Below, piece after piece: positions 1 to 7,664 of a DNA stretch of 7,664 nucleotides. The notes beneath the pieces were generated by a model. The model ran no database searches and had not been told where the DNA came from. It saw nothing but the letters and a program-made list of their open reading frames with translations. The first letter of the stretch is position 1. Each line of letters begins with the position of its first letter. The position numbers were made by a program, and so were the translations under genes. The stretch is from Acidimicrobiia bacterium (GTDB lineage: Bacteria; Actinomycetota; Acidimicrobiia; Acidimicrobiales; Poriferisodalaceae). Location of the stretch: positions 1 to 7,664 of the forward strand of contig JALSTE010000710.1 of NCBI GenBank assembly GCA_026983855.1. The letters run 5' to 3'.

Positions 1-75
1 CTTGGCCCGGAGGTCGACTACCCGACCCTTTCCCTCGTCACCCCATTGGGTTCCGACAACGACAGTGGCGGGCAC
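1..75 (-). CDS. purA: Adenylosuccinate synthetase, N-terminal fragment (cut by window edge)
   Basis: Reading leftward from a GTG at 73-75 gives 25 codons beginning MPATVVVGTQWGDEGKGR, running off the window at base 1. The WGDEGKG segment is the GTP-binding P-loop signature at the extreme N-terminus of PurA, which makes adenylosuccinate from IMP, aspartate and GTP, the first committed step of AMP synthesis in the cytoplasm. The start is supported by GGAG six bases upstream on the minus strand and by the normal PurA N-terminal length. One small oddity is that the residue after GDEGKG is Arg, where most PurA proteins have Lys. The gene follows clpB on the same strand but is separated from it by a strong stem-loop, so it probably has its own promoter; TAGGCT at 112-117 is a weak -10 candidate with no clear -35. 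The family call is firm although only about 6% of the protein is visible. Confidence 0.9.
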   Translation of the reverse strand, partial: MPATVVVGTQWGDEGKGRVVDLRAK

Positions 76-139
76 GGTGGTCTCCGACGTCGGGTGGCAC
101 GACGTTGGTGGAGCCTAACCGCGATCTGACCACCAGTAC

Positions 140-179
140 CCCATGCTCACCCGGCGCTCTTCCCATGCCCACCCGGCGC
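140..179. repeat. Two-copy direct repeat, 22-bp period, upstream of purA
   Basis: Eighteen-base copies at 140-157 and 162-179 differ at a single position (CCCATGCTCACCCGGCGC against CCCATGCCCACCCGGCGC). The start-to-start distance of 22 bp is about two helical turns, so both copies would face the same side of the DNA. They lie 65-105 bases upstream of the purA start. This could be a tandem protein-binding site or a chance local duplication; there is no known consensus I can match it to. Confidence 0.6.
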
Positions 180-186
180 CGACGCG

Positions 187-221
187 CCGAGGTCCGATCC
201 CGGGAGGGGATCGGACCTCGG
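187..221 (-). terminator. Stem-loop terminator after clpB
   Basis: A perfect 15-bp inverted repeat has arms at 187-201 (CCGAGGTCCGATCCC) and 207-221 around a 5-base loop. It begins 24 bases beyond the clpB stop codon. On the clpB (minus) strand it is not followed by a T-run, which is common for actinobacterial terminators. On the plus strand a TTTT lies at 228-231, but no plus-strand gene is visible on this side. The likely role is to end the heat-shock transcript and insulate purA. Confidence 0.75.
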
Positions 222-245
222 TGAGGGTTTTCGGCCGGTCGGGGG

Positions 246-2774
<2,529 letters not shown>

Positions 2775-2780
2775 AGCTCA

Positions 2781-2786
2781 AGTATA
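2781..2786 (-). promoter_or_regulatory. clpB promoter -10 box, placed for a leaderless transcript
   Basis: On the minus strand TATACT is followed by exactly six bases (TGAGCT) and then the clpB ATG, so transcription should start at or within a base or two of the start codon. TATACT matches the -10 consensus at five of six positions and equals the dnaK -10 box; both continue as TATACTTG. No good TTGACA-like -35 is seen at 16-18 bases, where the right arm of the HAIR-like repeat lies instead. A GAGG at 2787-2790 is twelve bases from the ATG, too far for a normal ribosome binding site. Confidence 0.65.
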
Positions 2787-2802
2787 CCTCATGCTCAGGA
2801 AA

Positions 2803-2823
2803 CTTGATAGTCCTAATATCAGG
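2803..2823 (-). promoter_or_regulatory. HAIR-like operator for HspR at the clpB promoter
   Basis: An inverted repeat with 7-base arms and a 7-base spacer, CTTGATA-N7-TATCAGG on the plus strand, has arms complementary at six of seven positions. The actinobacterial HspR operator (HAIR) is CTTGAGT-N7-ACTCAAG, with the same geometry and the same CTTGA outer half. The site covers the -35 region of the clpB promoter, where a bound repressor would block RNA polymerase. That HspR binds here is inferred from geometry, partial consensus match (9 of 14 arm positions) and the adjacent hspR gene. Confidence 0.6.
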
Positions 2824-2829
2824 TTTCGT

Positions 2830-3159
2830 TCAGGAATCTCTGATTTCCACCACCTCGGCCACGTCCCACGCCCCATCGGAACGCAGAGCCAGTACGTAGC
2901 CGGCCCGCCGTTCGGGGGTGGCCGGCTCTGCGACCAGGGCCTCCTCGGCCGCCCGGCGGGCCACCGCGGGATCGGAGAAGACCTCGCCGACATCGCTACC
3001 GGTGAGCCCCCGATCGCCGGCGGGACCCACCCGAACCCGGTACTCGCCCGTCCAGTTCCGGCGGCGCATCCGCGAGACCAGTCCCGATCCCACCAGGGTC
3101 CCGGCCAGGACCAACACCACCAGGGCCGTCAGGACCAGCACCAGGACCGCCAGACTCAC
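2830..3159 (-). CDS. Small single-pass membrane protein of unknown function
   Basis: I do not recognise this 109-residue protein. Residues 3-26 form one strongly hydrophobic Leu/Val-rich helix, followed directly by a basic patch (RMRRRN, 30-35), which predicts an N-terminal membrane anchor with the remaining 75 residues in the cytoplasm. There is no lipobox and there are no cysteines. The soluble part has a short beta-like section (GEYRVRVG, 38-45), an Ala/Glu-rich helix (about 64-79) and a beta-like tail (GYVLALRSDGAWDVAEVVEI, 87-106). The start is a GTG at 3157-3159 with AGGG seven bases upstream; an in-frame stop lies nine bases further up, so no longer start is possible. It sits between hspR (85 bases upstream) and clpB (55 bases downstream) on the same strand and may be co-transcribed with the heat-shock genes. 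Codon bias and the lack of internal stops support a real gene, but its role is unknown. Confidence 0.75.
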   Translation of the reverse strand: MSLAVLVLVLTALVVLVLAGTLVGSGLVSRMRRRNWTGEYRVRVGPAGDRGLTGSDVGEVFSDPAVARRAAEEALVAEPATPERRAGYVLALRSDGAWDVAEVVEIRDS

Positions 3160-3160
3160 G

Positions 3161-3172
3161 GTAGGGCCCTAC
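3161..3172. repeat. 12-bp perfect palindrome over the ribosome binding site of the membrane-protein gene
   Basis: GTAGGGCCCTAC is a perfect palindrome one base upstream of the GTG start at 3157-3159. It contains the AGGG that would act as Shine-Dalgarno and also the in-frame TAG that limits the reading frame. It could be a protein-binding site or a dimerising RNA element, or chance; I see no matching known operator. Confidence 0.5.
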
Positions 3173-3244
3173 TGGACGATCCGACGTCCTTCCGAACCGG
3201 ACCGACCCGGTCCCCACCCGACGGATCGAGGGGGGACATGGATC

Positions 3245-3646
3245 TCACCTCCGCTCGGGGGAGGACCAGCGGACCACGGTCTGACGCAGGGGCACCAGGT
3301 CCCGCCGGTGCTCACGGCGGGCCTCGGCCACCGCCGCCCGGGCCGAGTCCTGGATCTCGGCGATCCGGGCCTCCAAGCGGGCCACCTGCTCCTCCAGTTC
3401 GAGGACCCGGGCCACCCCGGCGAGATTCAGCCCCTCGCCGGTCAGCTCCTGGATTCTCTTGAGACGGGCGATGTCGACCTCGCTGTAGCGTCGACTCCCC
3501 CCGGGGGTACGGGCGGGACGGACCAGACCCTTTCGTTCGTAGATTCGCAGGGTCTGAGCGTGCACCCCCGCCAGTTCGGCGGCGACGGAGATCACGTACA
3601 GGGCGTGATCCCGACTCCTTCGGGGATGACTGTCGTCTCGGCTCAT
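3245..3646 (-). CDS. hspR: Heat-shock repressor HspR (MerR family)
   Basis: This 133-residue MerR-type regulator has an N-terminal winged helix-turn-helix (about 17-70): LYVISVAAELAGVHAQTLR is the HspR form of the recognition helices, IYERKGLV follows, and the wing is RTPGGSRRYS (46-55). INLAG-type sequence (LNLAGVARVLELE, 73-85) leads into a coiled-coil dimerisation helix (about 82-116) and a short tail ending VVRWSSPERR. In Streptomyces and mycobacteria HspR binds HAIR inverted repeats and represses dnaK and clpB, with DnaK acting as co-repressor, so chaperone titration by misfolded protein releases repression. The ATG at 3646 has GAGG seven bases upstream and follows the dnaJ stop by 25 bases, consistent with translation from the dnaK operon mRNA. 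HAIR-like repeats at the dnaK and clpB promoters are its likely targets. No cysteines or metal sites were seen, as expected for HspR rather than metal-sensing MerR proteins. Confidence 0.95.
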   Translation of the reverse strand: MSRDDSHPRRSRDHALYVISVAAELAGVHAQTLRIYERKGLVRPARTPGGSRRYSEVDIARLKRIQELTGEGLNLAGVARVLELEEQVARLEARIAEIQDSARAAVAEARREHRRDLVPLRQTVVRWSSPERR

Positions 3647-3671
3647 CGCTTCACCTCAGTTCGTTCCACGG

Positions 3672-4616
3672 TCAGCTCTCCCAGTCCTTCCGGGGCGACC
3701 AGTCGGTCACCTCGGCCAGGGCCTCAATGGCCTCACGTTCCCTGCGGGACAGTTTCTGGGGAACGGCGATATCCACGGTGACCAGCAGATCACCCTTGCC
3801 CTTCGGGGTCTCGATACCCCGTCCCTTGACCCGGAAGGTCTTCCCACAGCGCGTTCCGGCCGGGATCTTGAGGGTCACGGTGCCCCCCTCGAGGGTCGGT
3901 ACCTTCACGTTGGCACCCAGGGCGGCCTCGGGGAAGGTGATGGGGACCTTGACGGTGAGGTTCCTGCCCTTGCGCCCGAAGACGTCGTGGGGTTGAACCC
4001 TGACCACCACGTACAGGTCCCCGGGGGGACCTCCGCTACGGCCCGGACCACCCTTGCCCTTGAGGCGAATCCTCTGACCGTCGTCGACCCCGGGGGGGAT
4101 CCTGACCTTGACCTGGCGGGTTCGCCGTTCGACCCCGTTGGGCCCCGGTACCTCCGAGGTCAGGTTCACCGTAGTGGTGACCCCTCGGGCGGCGTCCATG
4201 AAACCCAGATGGAGTTCGGTCTCCTGGTCCACACCGCGGACCGGCCCCCCGGCCCGGGCCCGGCGGTTTCCGAAGAGACCGCCGAAGATGTCGCCCAGCC
4301 CGCCGAGGTCATCCAGGTCCTCGAAACGAACCTGATGTTGGCCGGGACCACCACCGGCGAACGGTCCGGCACCGTAGGCACCACGCGGACCCATACGACG
4401 GGCCTCGTCGTACTCCTTGCGCTTGTCCTCGTCGCCGATCACCTCGTAGGCGGAGGAGACCTCCTTGAACTTCTCCTCGTCACCCCCCTCGGTGTCGGGA
4501 TGCAGCTTGCGGGCCAGTTTCCGGTAGGCCTTGGTGATCTCCTTCTGGGAGGCGGTCGGGGCCACGCCCAGCACCGAGTAGTAGTCCTTTTCGAACCATT
4601 CACTCTGTATCGCCAT
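3672..4616 (-). CDS. dnaJ: DnaJ1-type J-domain co-chaperone lacking the zinc-finger domain
   Basis: This is a 314-residue Hsp40 that stimulates DnaK ATP hydrolysis and delivers substrates. The J-domain (about 10-72) has the essential HPD at 39-41; a Gly/Phe-rich linker follows (about 73-125, including DIFGGLFG); then come the two C-terminal beta-barrel substrate-binding domains (about 130-290), with VRIPPGVDDGQRIRLKG (171-187) and GDLYVVV (199-205). The four CxxCxGxG zinc-binding repeats of classical DnaJ are absent: the only cysteine is Cys257, and at the usual finger position there is a short linker (EVPGPNGVE, 155-163). The N-terminal W-x-E-K-D and KEYDEARR motifs and the operon slot match actinobacterial DnaJ1, so this looks like DnaJ1 with the finger removed, although by architecture it is a class B (CbpA-like) J-protein. 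The ATG at 4616 has a strong GGGAGG five bases upstream. It starts 105 bases after grpE and ends 25 bases before hspR. Confidence 0.95.
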   Translation of the reverse strand: MAIQSEWFEKDYYSVLGVAPTASQKEITKAYRKLARKLHPDTEGGDEEKFKEVSSAYEVIGDEDKRKEYDEARRMGPRGAYGAGPFAGGGPGQHQVRFEDLDDLGGLGDIFGGLFGNRRARAGGPVRGVDQETELHLGFMDAARGVTTTVNLTSEVPGPNGVERRTRQVKVRIPPGVDDGQRIRLKGKGGPGRSGGPPGDLYVVVRVQPHDVFGRKGRNLTVKVPITFPEAALGANVKVPTLEGGTVTLKIPAGTRCGKTFRVKGRGIETPKGKGDLLVTVDIAVPQKLSRREREAIEALAEVTDWSPRKDWES

Positions 4617-4699
4617 CGCCTACCTCCCTTCGATCATCTCTCGTCTTCGTTCCGTACCGACCACCGGTTCTCCCCGCGCCGGGCCCGTTCGCGGCCCCA

Positions 4700-4721
4700 C
4701 CCCGGGGATCCGGCCCCGGGG
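4700..4721 (-). other. GC hairpin directly after the grpE stop codon
   Basis: Two CCCCGGGG octamers at 4700-4707 and 4714-4721 are separated by six bases (ATCCGG). Because each octamer is self-complementary, the pair can fold as an 8-bp GC-only stem with a 6-base loop. On the minus strand it begins at the base right after the grpE TGA and has no T-run. In the 105-base grpE-dnaJ gap it could partly terminate transcription, block 3' exonuclease or mark an RNA processing site, making dnaJ-hspR less abundant than dnaK-grpE. The remainder of the gap (4617-4699) shows only the dnaJ ribosome binding site. Confidence 0.55.
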
Positions 4722-5284
4722 TCAATCTCTGACCTTGACCATGGCCGCCCGCAGGACCTTGCCGGCCCAGCGGTACCCGGCCCGCAGTTCCTCCACGACC
4801 GTCTGCTCGTCTCCGTCTCCGGGCTCGTGCAGGACCGCCTCGTGGATTTCGGGATCGAAGGTCTCACCCACCGCCGGAATCCGCTCCAGGCCCTCCTTCG
4901 CCAGCACGGAGACCAGTTGACCACAGATGGCGTCAACGGATTCATCCCCGTGACCCGCCGCGGCGTCACAGGCGTCGAGGACCGGCAGCAGTGACCCCAC
5001 TATGCGGGCGGTTCCAGAGGCGACCATCTCCTTGGAGGCCGCCGCGGTGCGCTTGCGGTAGTTGTCGAATTCGGCCTGAACCCGCTGCAGGGCGCTGAGG
5101 TACTCGTCGCGTTCGGCCCTCAGGTCGGCGACCGGATCGGTCCCCGCCCCGCTGGTGCCGTCCCGACCGGACTCCCCCTCGGGTTCACCGGCCGGGGCGG
5201 CCGCATCGGAGGGTGGACCCTCCGATGCGGCACCCTCGCTTGGTTCCGCCGCGGGGCCGGGGGCGCCCGTTTCGGAGGGCGTCA

Positions 5285-5285
<1 letters not shown>
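4722..5285 (-). CDS. grpE: Nucleotide exchange factor GrpE
   Basis: This 187-residue protein is of normal GrpE length. It is the dimeric cytoplasmic factor that releases ADP from DnaK and so resets the chaperone cycle. Residues 1-50 are a disordered, acidic Ala/Gly/Pro/Ser/Glu-rich tail; about 52-110 is the long dimerising helix (YLSALQRVQAEFDNYRKRTA, with the typical EFDNYRKR); about 138-187 is the beta domain that contacts DnaK, with FDPEIHEAV (143-151), VVEELRAGYRW (163-173) and the closing VLRAAMVKV. The ATG overlaps the dnaK stop by one base (TAATG) and has AGGAGG seven bases upstream inside dnaK, so the two proteins are probably made by coupled translation in matched amounts. A 32-bp near-perfect palindrome lies inside the disordered N-terminal coding region. 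The next gene is dnaJ, after a GC hairpin. Confidence 0.96.
5200..5231. repeat. 15-bp perfect inverted repeat inside the 5' part of grpE
   Basis: The arms GCCGCATCGGAGGGT (5200-5214) and ACCCTCCGATGCGGC (5217-5231) are perfectly complementary, with a two-base centre; the RNA would form a 14-bp stem with a 4-base loop. It encodes residues 19-29 of GrpE, in the low-complexity tail, where protein sequence puts little constraint on codons. As the last 3-base step of the stem begins only about 54 bases after the start codon, it could slow early ribosomes or bind a dimeric protein. Confidence 0.8.
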
Positions 5286-7117
<1,832 letters not shown>

Positions 7118-7290
7118 GTGACTCACTCCTGTCTGTGGGTTTCTGTATCCCCACCCGCTTCACCGGGTGGGGCCCGGCCGGATGAGATCCGGCCGATCCG
7201 GGGGTGCCACCAACGAGATACCGGCGGAATCCGCCCGCACCCCGCTGATGGCGGTTGCTGAGATTCGGGTCACGATCGCTCGTGAGACAG
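7118..7290 (-). promoter_or_regulatory. Structured 5' leader of dnaK
   Basis: The predicted start site near 7288-7291 leaves about 170 untranslated bases before dnaK. They hold three strong foldable elements: CCCCACCCG/CGGGTGGGG at 7149-7172 (9-bp stem, 6-base loop); CGGCCGGAT/ATCCGGCCG at 7175-7195 (9-bp stem, 3-base loop); and GGGGTGC/GCACCCC at 7201-7207 and 7237-7243, enclosing a small GGCGG/CCGCC hairpin at 7223-7235. The final 30 bases, including the AGGAG at 7126-7130, look unpaired. No known riboswitch or ROSE-type thermometer is recognised, and no element has a T-run. Confidence 0.6.
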
Positions 7291-7294
7291 TCCA

Positions 7295-7323
7295 AGTATA
7301 AAAGTTGAGTCATCTATTAGCAA
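7295..7323 (-). promoter_or_regulatory. dnaK operon promoter (-35 TTGCTA, 17 bp, -10 TATACT)
   Basis: On the minus strand TTGCTA (7318-7323) matches the vegetative -35 consensus at four of six positions, and TATACT (7295-7300) matches the -10 consensus at five of six, with an ideal 17-base spacer. The section is strikingly AT-rich against its surroundings. It faces dnaK and would start RNA around 7288-7291. This looks like a housekeeping-sigma promoter controlled by repression rather than by a dedicated heat-shock sigma factor. Confidence 0.75.
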
Positions 7324-7324
7324 G
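7304..7324 (-). promoter_or_regulatory. HAIR-like operator for HspR at the dnaK promoter
   Basis: The minus-strand sequence CTTGCTA-N7-ACTCAAC has exactly the 7-7-7 layout of the HspR operator CTTGAGT-N7-ACTCAAG and matches 10 of 14 arm bases; the right arm alone matches six of seven. It spans the -35 box and most of the spacer of the dnaK promoter. Binding by HspR here is inferred. The left arm is degenerate, so the repeat is much less symmetrical than the one at clpB. Confidence 0.7.
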
Positions 7325-7327
7325 TTT

Positions 7328-7346
7328 TCTGAAGAATAACTTCAGA
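7328..7346. repeat. AT-rich perfect inverted repeat upstream of the dnaK -35 box
   Basis: TCTGAAG-AATAA-CTTCAGA is a perfect 7-base inverted repeat with a 5-base spacer, starting five bases beyond the dnaK -35 box. It differs from HAIR in sequence and spacer and from CIRCE in both. It may be a separate regulator site for dnaK, or for the divergent gpmA, whose start lies 66 bases away. Confidence 0.55.
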
Positions 7347-7399
7347 GAGCCCGGCGAGGGCCCAGCCGGGCGGCGGCGGGGCCCAACCGCGGTCGGTAC

Positions 7400-7405
7400 T
7401 AGATT
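7400..7405 (+). promoter_or_regulatory. gpmA promoter -10 box, placed for a leaderless transcript
   Basis: TAGATT fits the actinobacterial TANNNT -10 pattern and is followed by exactly six bases (CGGTGC) and then the gpmA ATG, the same spacing seen at clpB. No purine-rich ribosome binding site is present upstream of the ATG. No recognisable -35 lies 16-18 bases upstream; that stretch is GC-rich. Confidence 0.6.
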
Positions 7406-7411
7406 CGGTGC

Positions 7412-7664
7412 ATGACCTCCACCCTCGTCCTGCTCCGGCACGGCCAGAGCGAATGGAACCTGGCCAACCGCTTCACCGGCTGGTGGGATGTCGACCTCAC
7501 CCCCCTGGGCGAGGCCGAGGCCCGGGCCGCCGGACCGACCCTGGCCGCAGCCGGGGTCCTCCCCGACATCCTCCACACCTCGGTGCTGACCCGGGCCATC
7601 CGCACCGCCCAGTTGGCCCTCGCCCCCGTGAACCGACTCTGGATCCCCGTCCGGCGTCACTGGA
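7412..7664 (+). CDS. gpmA: 2,3-bisphosphoglycerate-dependent phosphoglycerate mutase, N-terminal fragment
   Basis: Eighty-four codons from the ATG at 7412 to the window edge match the first third of GpmA, a cytoplasmic glycolytic enzyme that interconverts 3-phosphoglycerate and 2-phosphoglycerate. LVLLRHGQSEWN (5-16) contains the phosphohistidine motif, His10 being the residue phosphorylated in catalysis. NRFTGWWDVDLTPLGEAEA (19-37) and TSVLTRAIRTAQ (56-67) are the typical following blocks. The usual length is about 250 residues, so some 165 lie beyond the window. The gene is divergent from dnaK across a 294-base shared intergenic region and is a housekeeping neighbour rather than part of the heat-shock operon. 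The absence of a Shine-Dalgarno together with a -10 box six bases from the ATG points to leaderless translation. Confidence 0.96.
   Translation, partial: MTSTLVLLRHGQSEWNLANRFTGWWDVDLTPLGEAEARAAGPTLAAAGVLPDILHTSVLTRAIRTAQLALAPVNRLWIPVRRHW

Noticed and set aside
3199..3213. GGACCG/CGGTCC hairpin between hspR and the membrane-protein gene
   Set aside because: A 6-bp stem is common by chance in DNA of this GC content, so I do not call it a terminator.
7124..7126. GTG as the dnaK start (three residues longer)
   Set aside because: It overlaps the AGGAG Shine-Dalgarno, which is ideally spaced for the ATG at 7115-7117, and DnaK proteins begin at Met-Ala-Lys or similar.
7149..7172. 9-bp GC stem as an intrinsic terminator
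   Set aside because: It has no T-run on either strand, lies between the dnaK promoter and dnaK, and ends no gene; a leader structure is more likely.
7304..7346. CIRCE element (HrcA operator) at the dnaK promoter
   Set aside because: TTAGCA occurs on the plus strand, but the 9-9-9 TTAGCACTC/GAGTGCTAA structure is absent, and the local repressor is HspR.
7349..7371. GCCCGGC/GCCGGGC inverted repeat upstream of gpmA
   Set aside because: A 7-bp GC-only stem with a 9-base loop in a GC-rich stretch is weak evidence, and it lies outside the predicted transcript.

Overview
This window reads as chromosomal DNA from a high-GC actinobacterium (Actinomycetota). The evidence is high-GC codon use in all genes, an HspR-type MerR repressor at the end of a dnaK-grpE-dnaJ-hspR block, HAIR-like operator sequences, a DnaK without the extra N-terminal insert seen in proteobacterial DnaK, and promoters with TANNNT -10 boxes placed for leaderless mRNAs. 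The lineage may be a deep or environmental one, such as Acidimicrobiia. That is a guess from the unusual DnaJ and the gene neighbours, not something the sequence proves.

Layout, left to right. (1) 1-75, minus strand: the first 25 codons of purA (adenylosuccinate synthetase), cut by the window edge. Its upstream region (76-186) holds a 22-bp-period direct repeat. (2) 187-221: a 15-bp perfect stem-loop ending the clpB transcript. (3) 246-2774, minus: clpB, with its own promoter and a HAIR-like inverted repeat at 2781-2823. (4) 2830-3159, minus: a small single-pass membrane protein of unknown function. (5) 3245-3646, minus: hspR. (6) 3672-4616, minus: a dnaJ that has lost the zinc-finger domain. 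(7) 4722-5285, minus: grpE, overlapping (8) dnaK (5285-7117, minus) by one base. (9) 7118-7411: a divergent intergenic region with a highly structured dnaK leader, the dnaK promoter overlapped by a HAIR-like operator, an AT-rich inverted repeat and the gpmA promoter. (10) 7412-7664, plus: the first 84 codons of gpmA (phosphoglycerate mutase), cut by the window edge.

How it works together. DnaK, DnaJ and GrpE form the Hsp70 folding cycle, and ClpB is the disaggregase that works with them. HspR represses heat-shock genes and in studied actinobacteria uses DnaK as co-repressor. Here the chaperones and their repressor sit in one minus-strand block, with HAIR-like sites at both the dnaK and clpB promoters, which suggests one self-contained feedback regulon. 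purA and gpmA are ordinary housekeeping neighbours.

I found no new multi-gene system. The points most worth a second look are the zinc-finger-less DnaJ1-type protein, the unknown membrane protein inside the heat-shock block, the probable leaderless clpB and gpmA promoters, and several near-perfect inverted repeats inside or between the chaperone genes.
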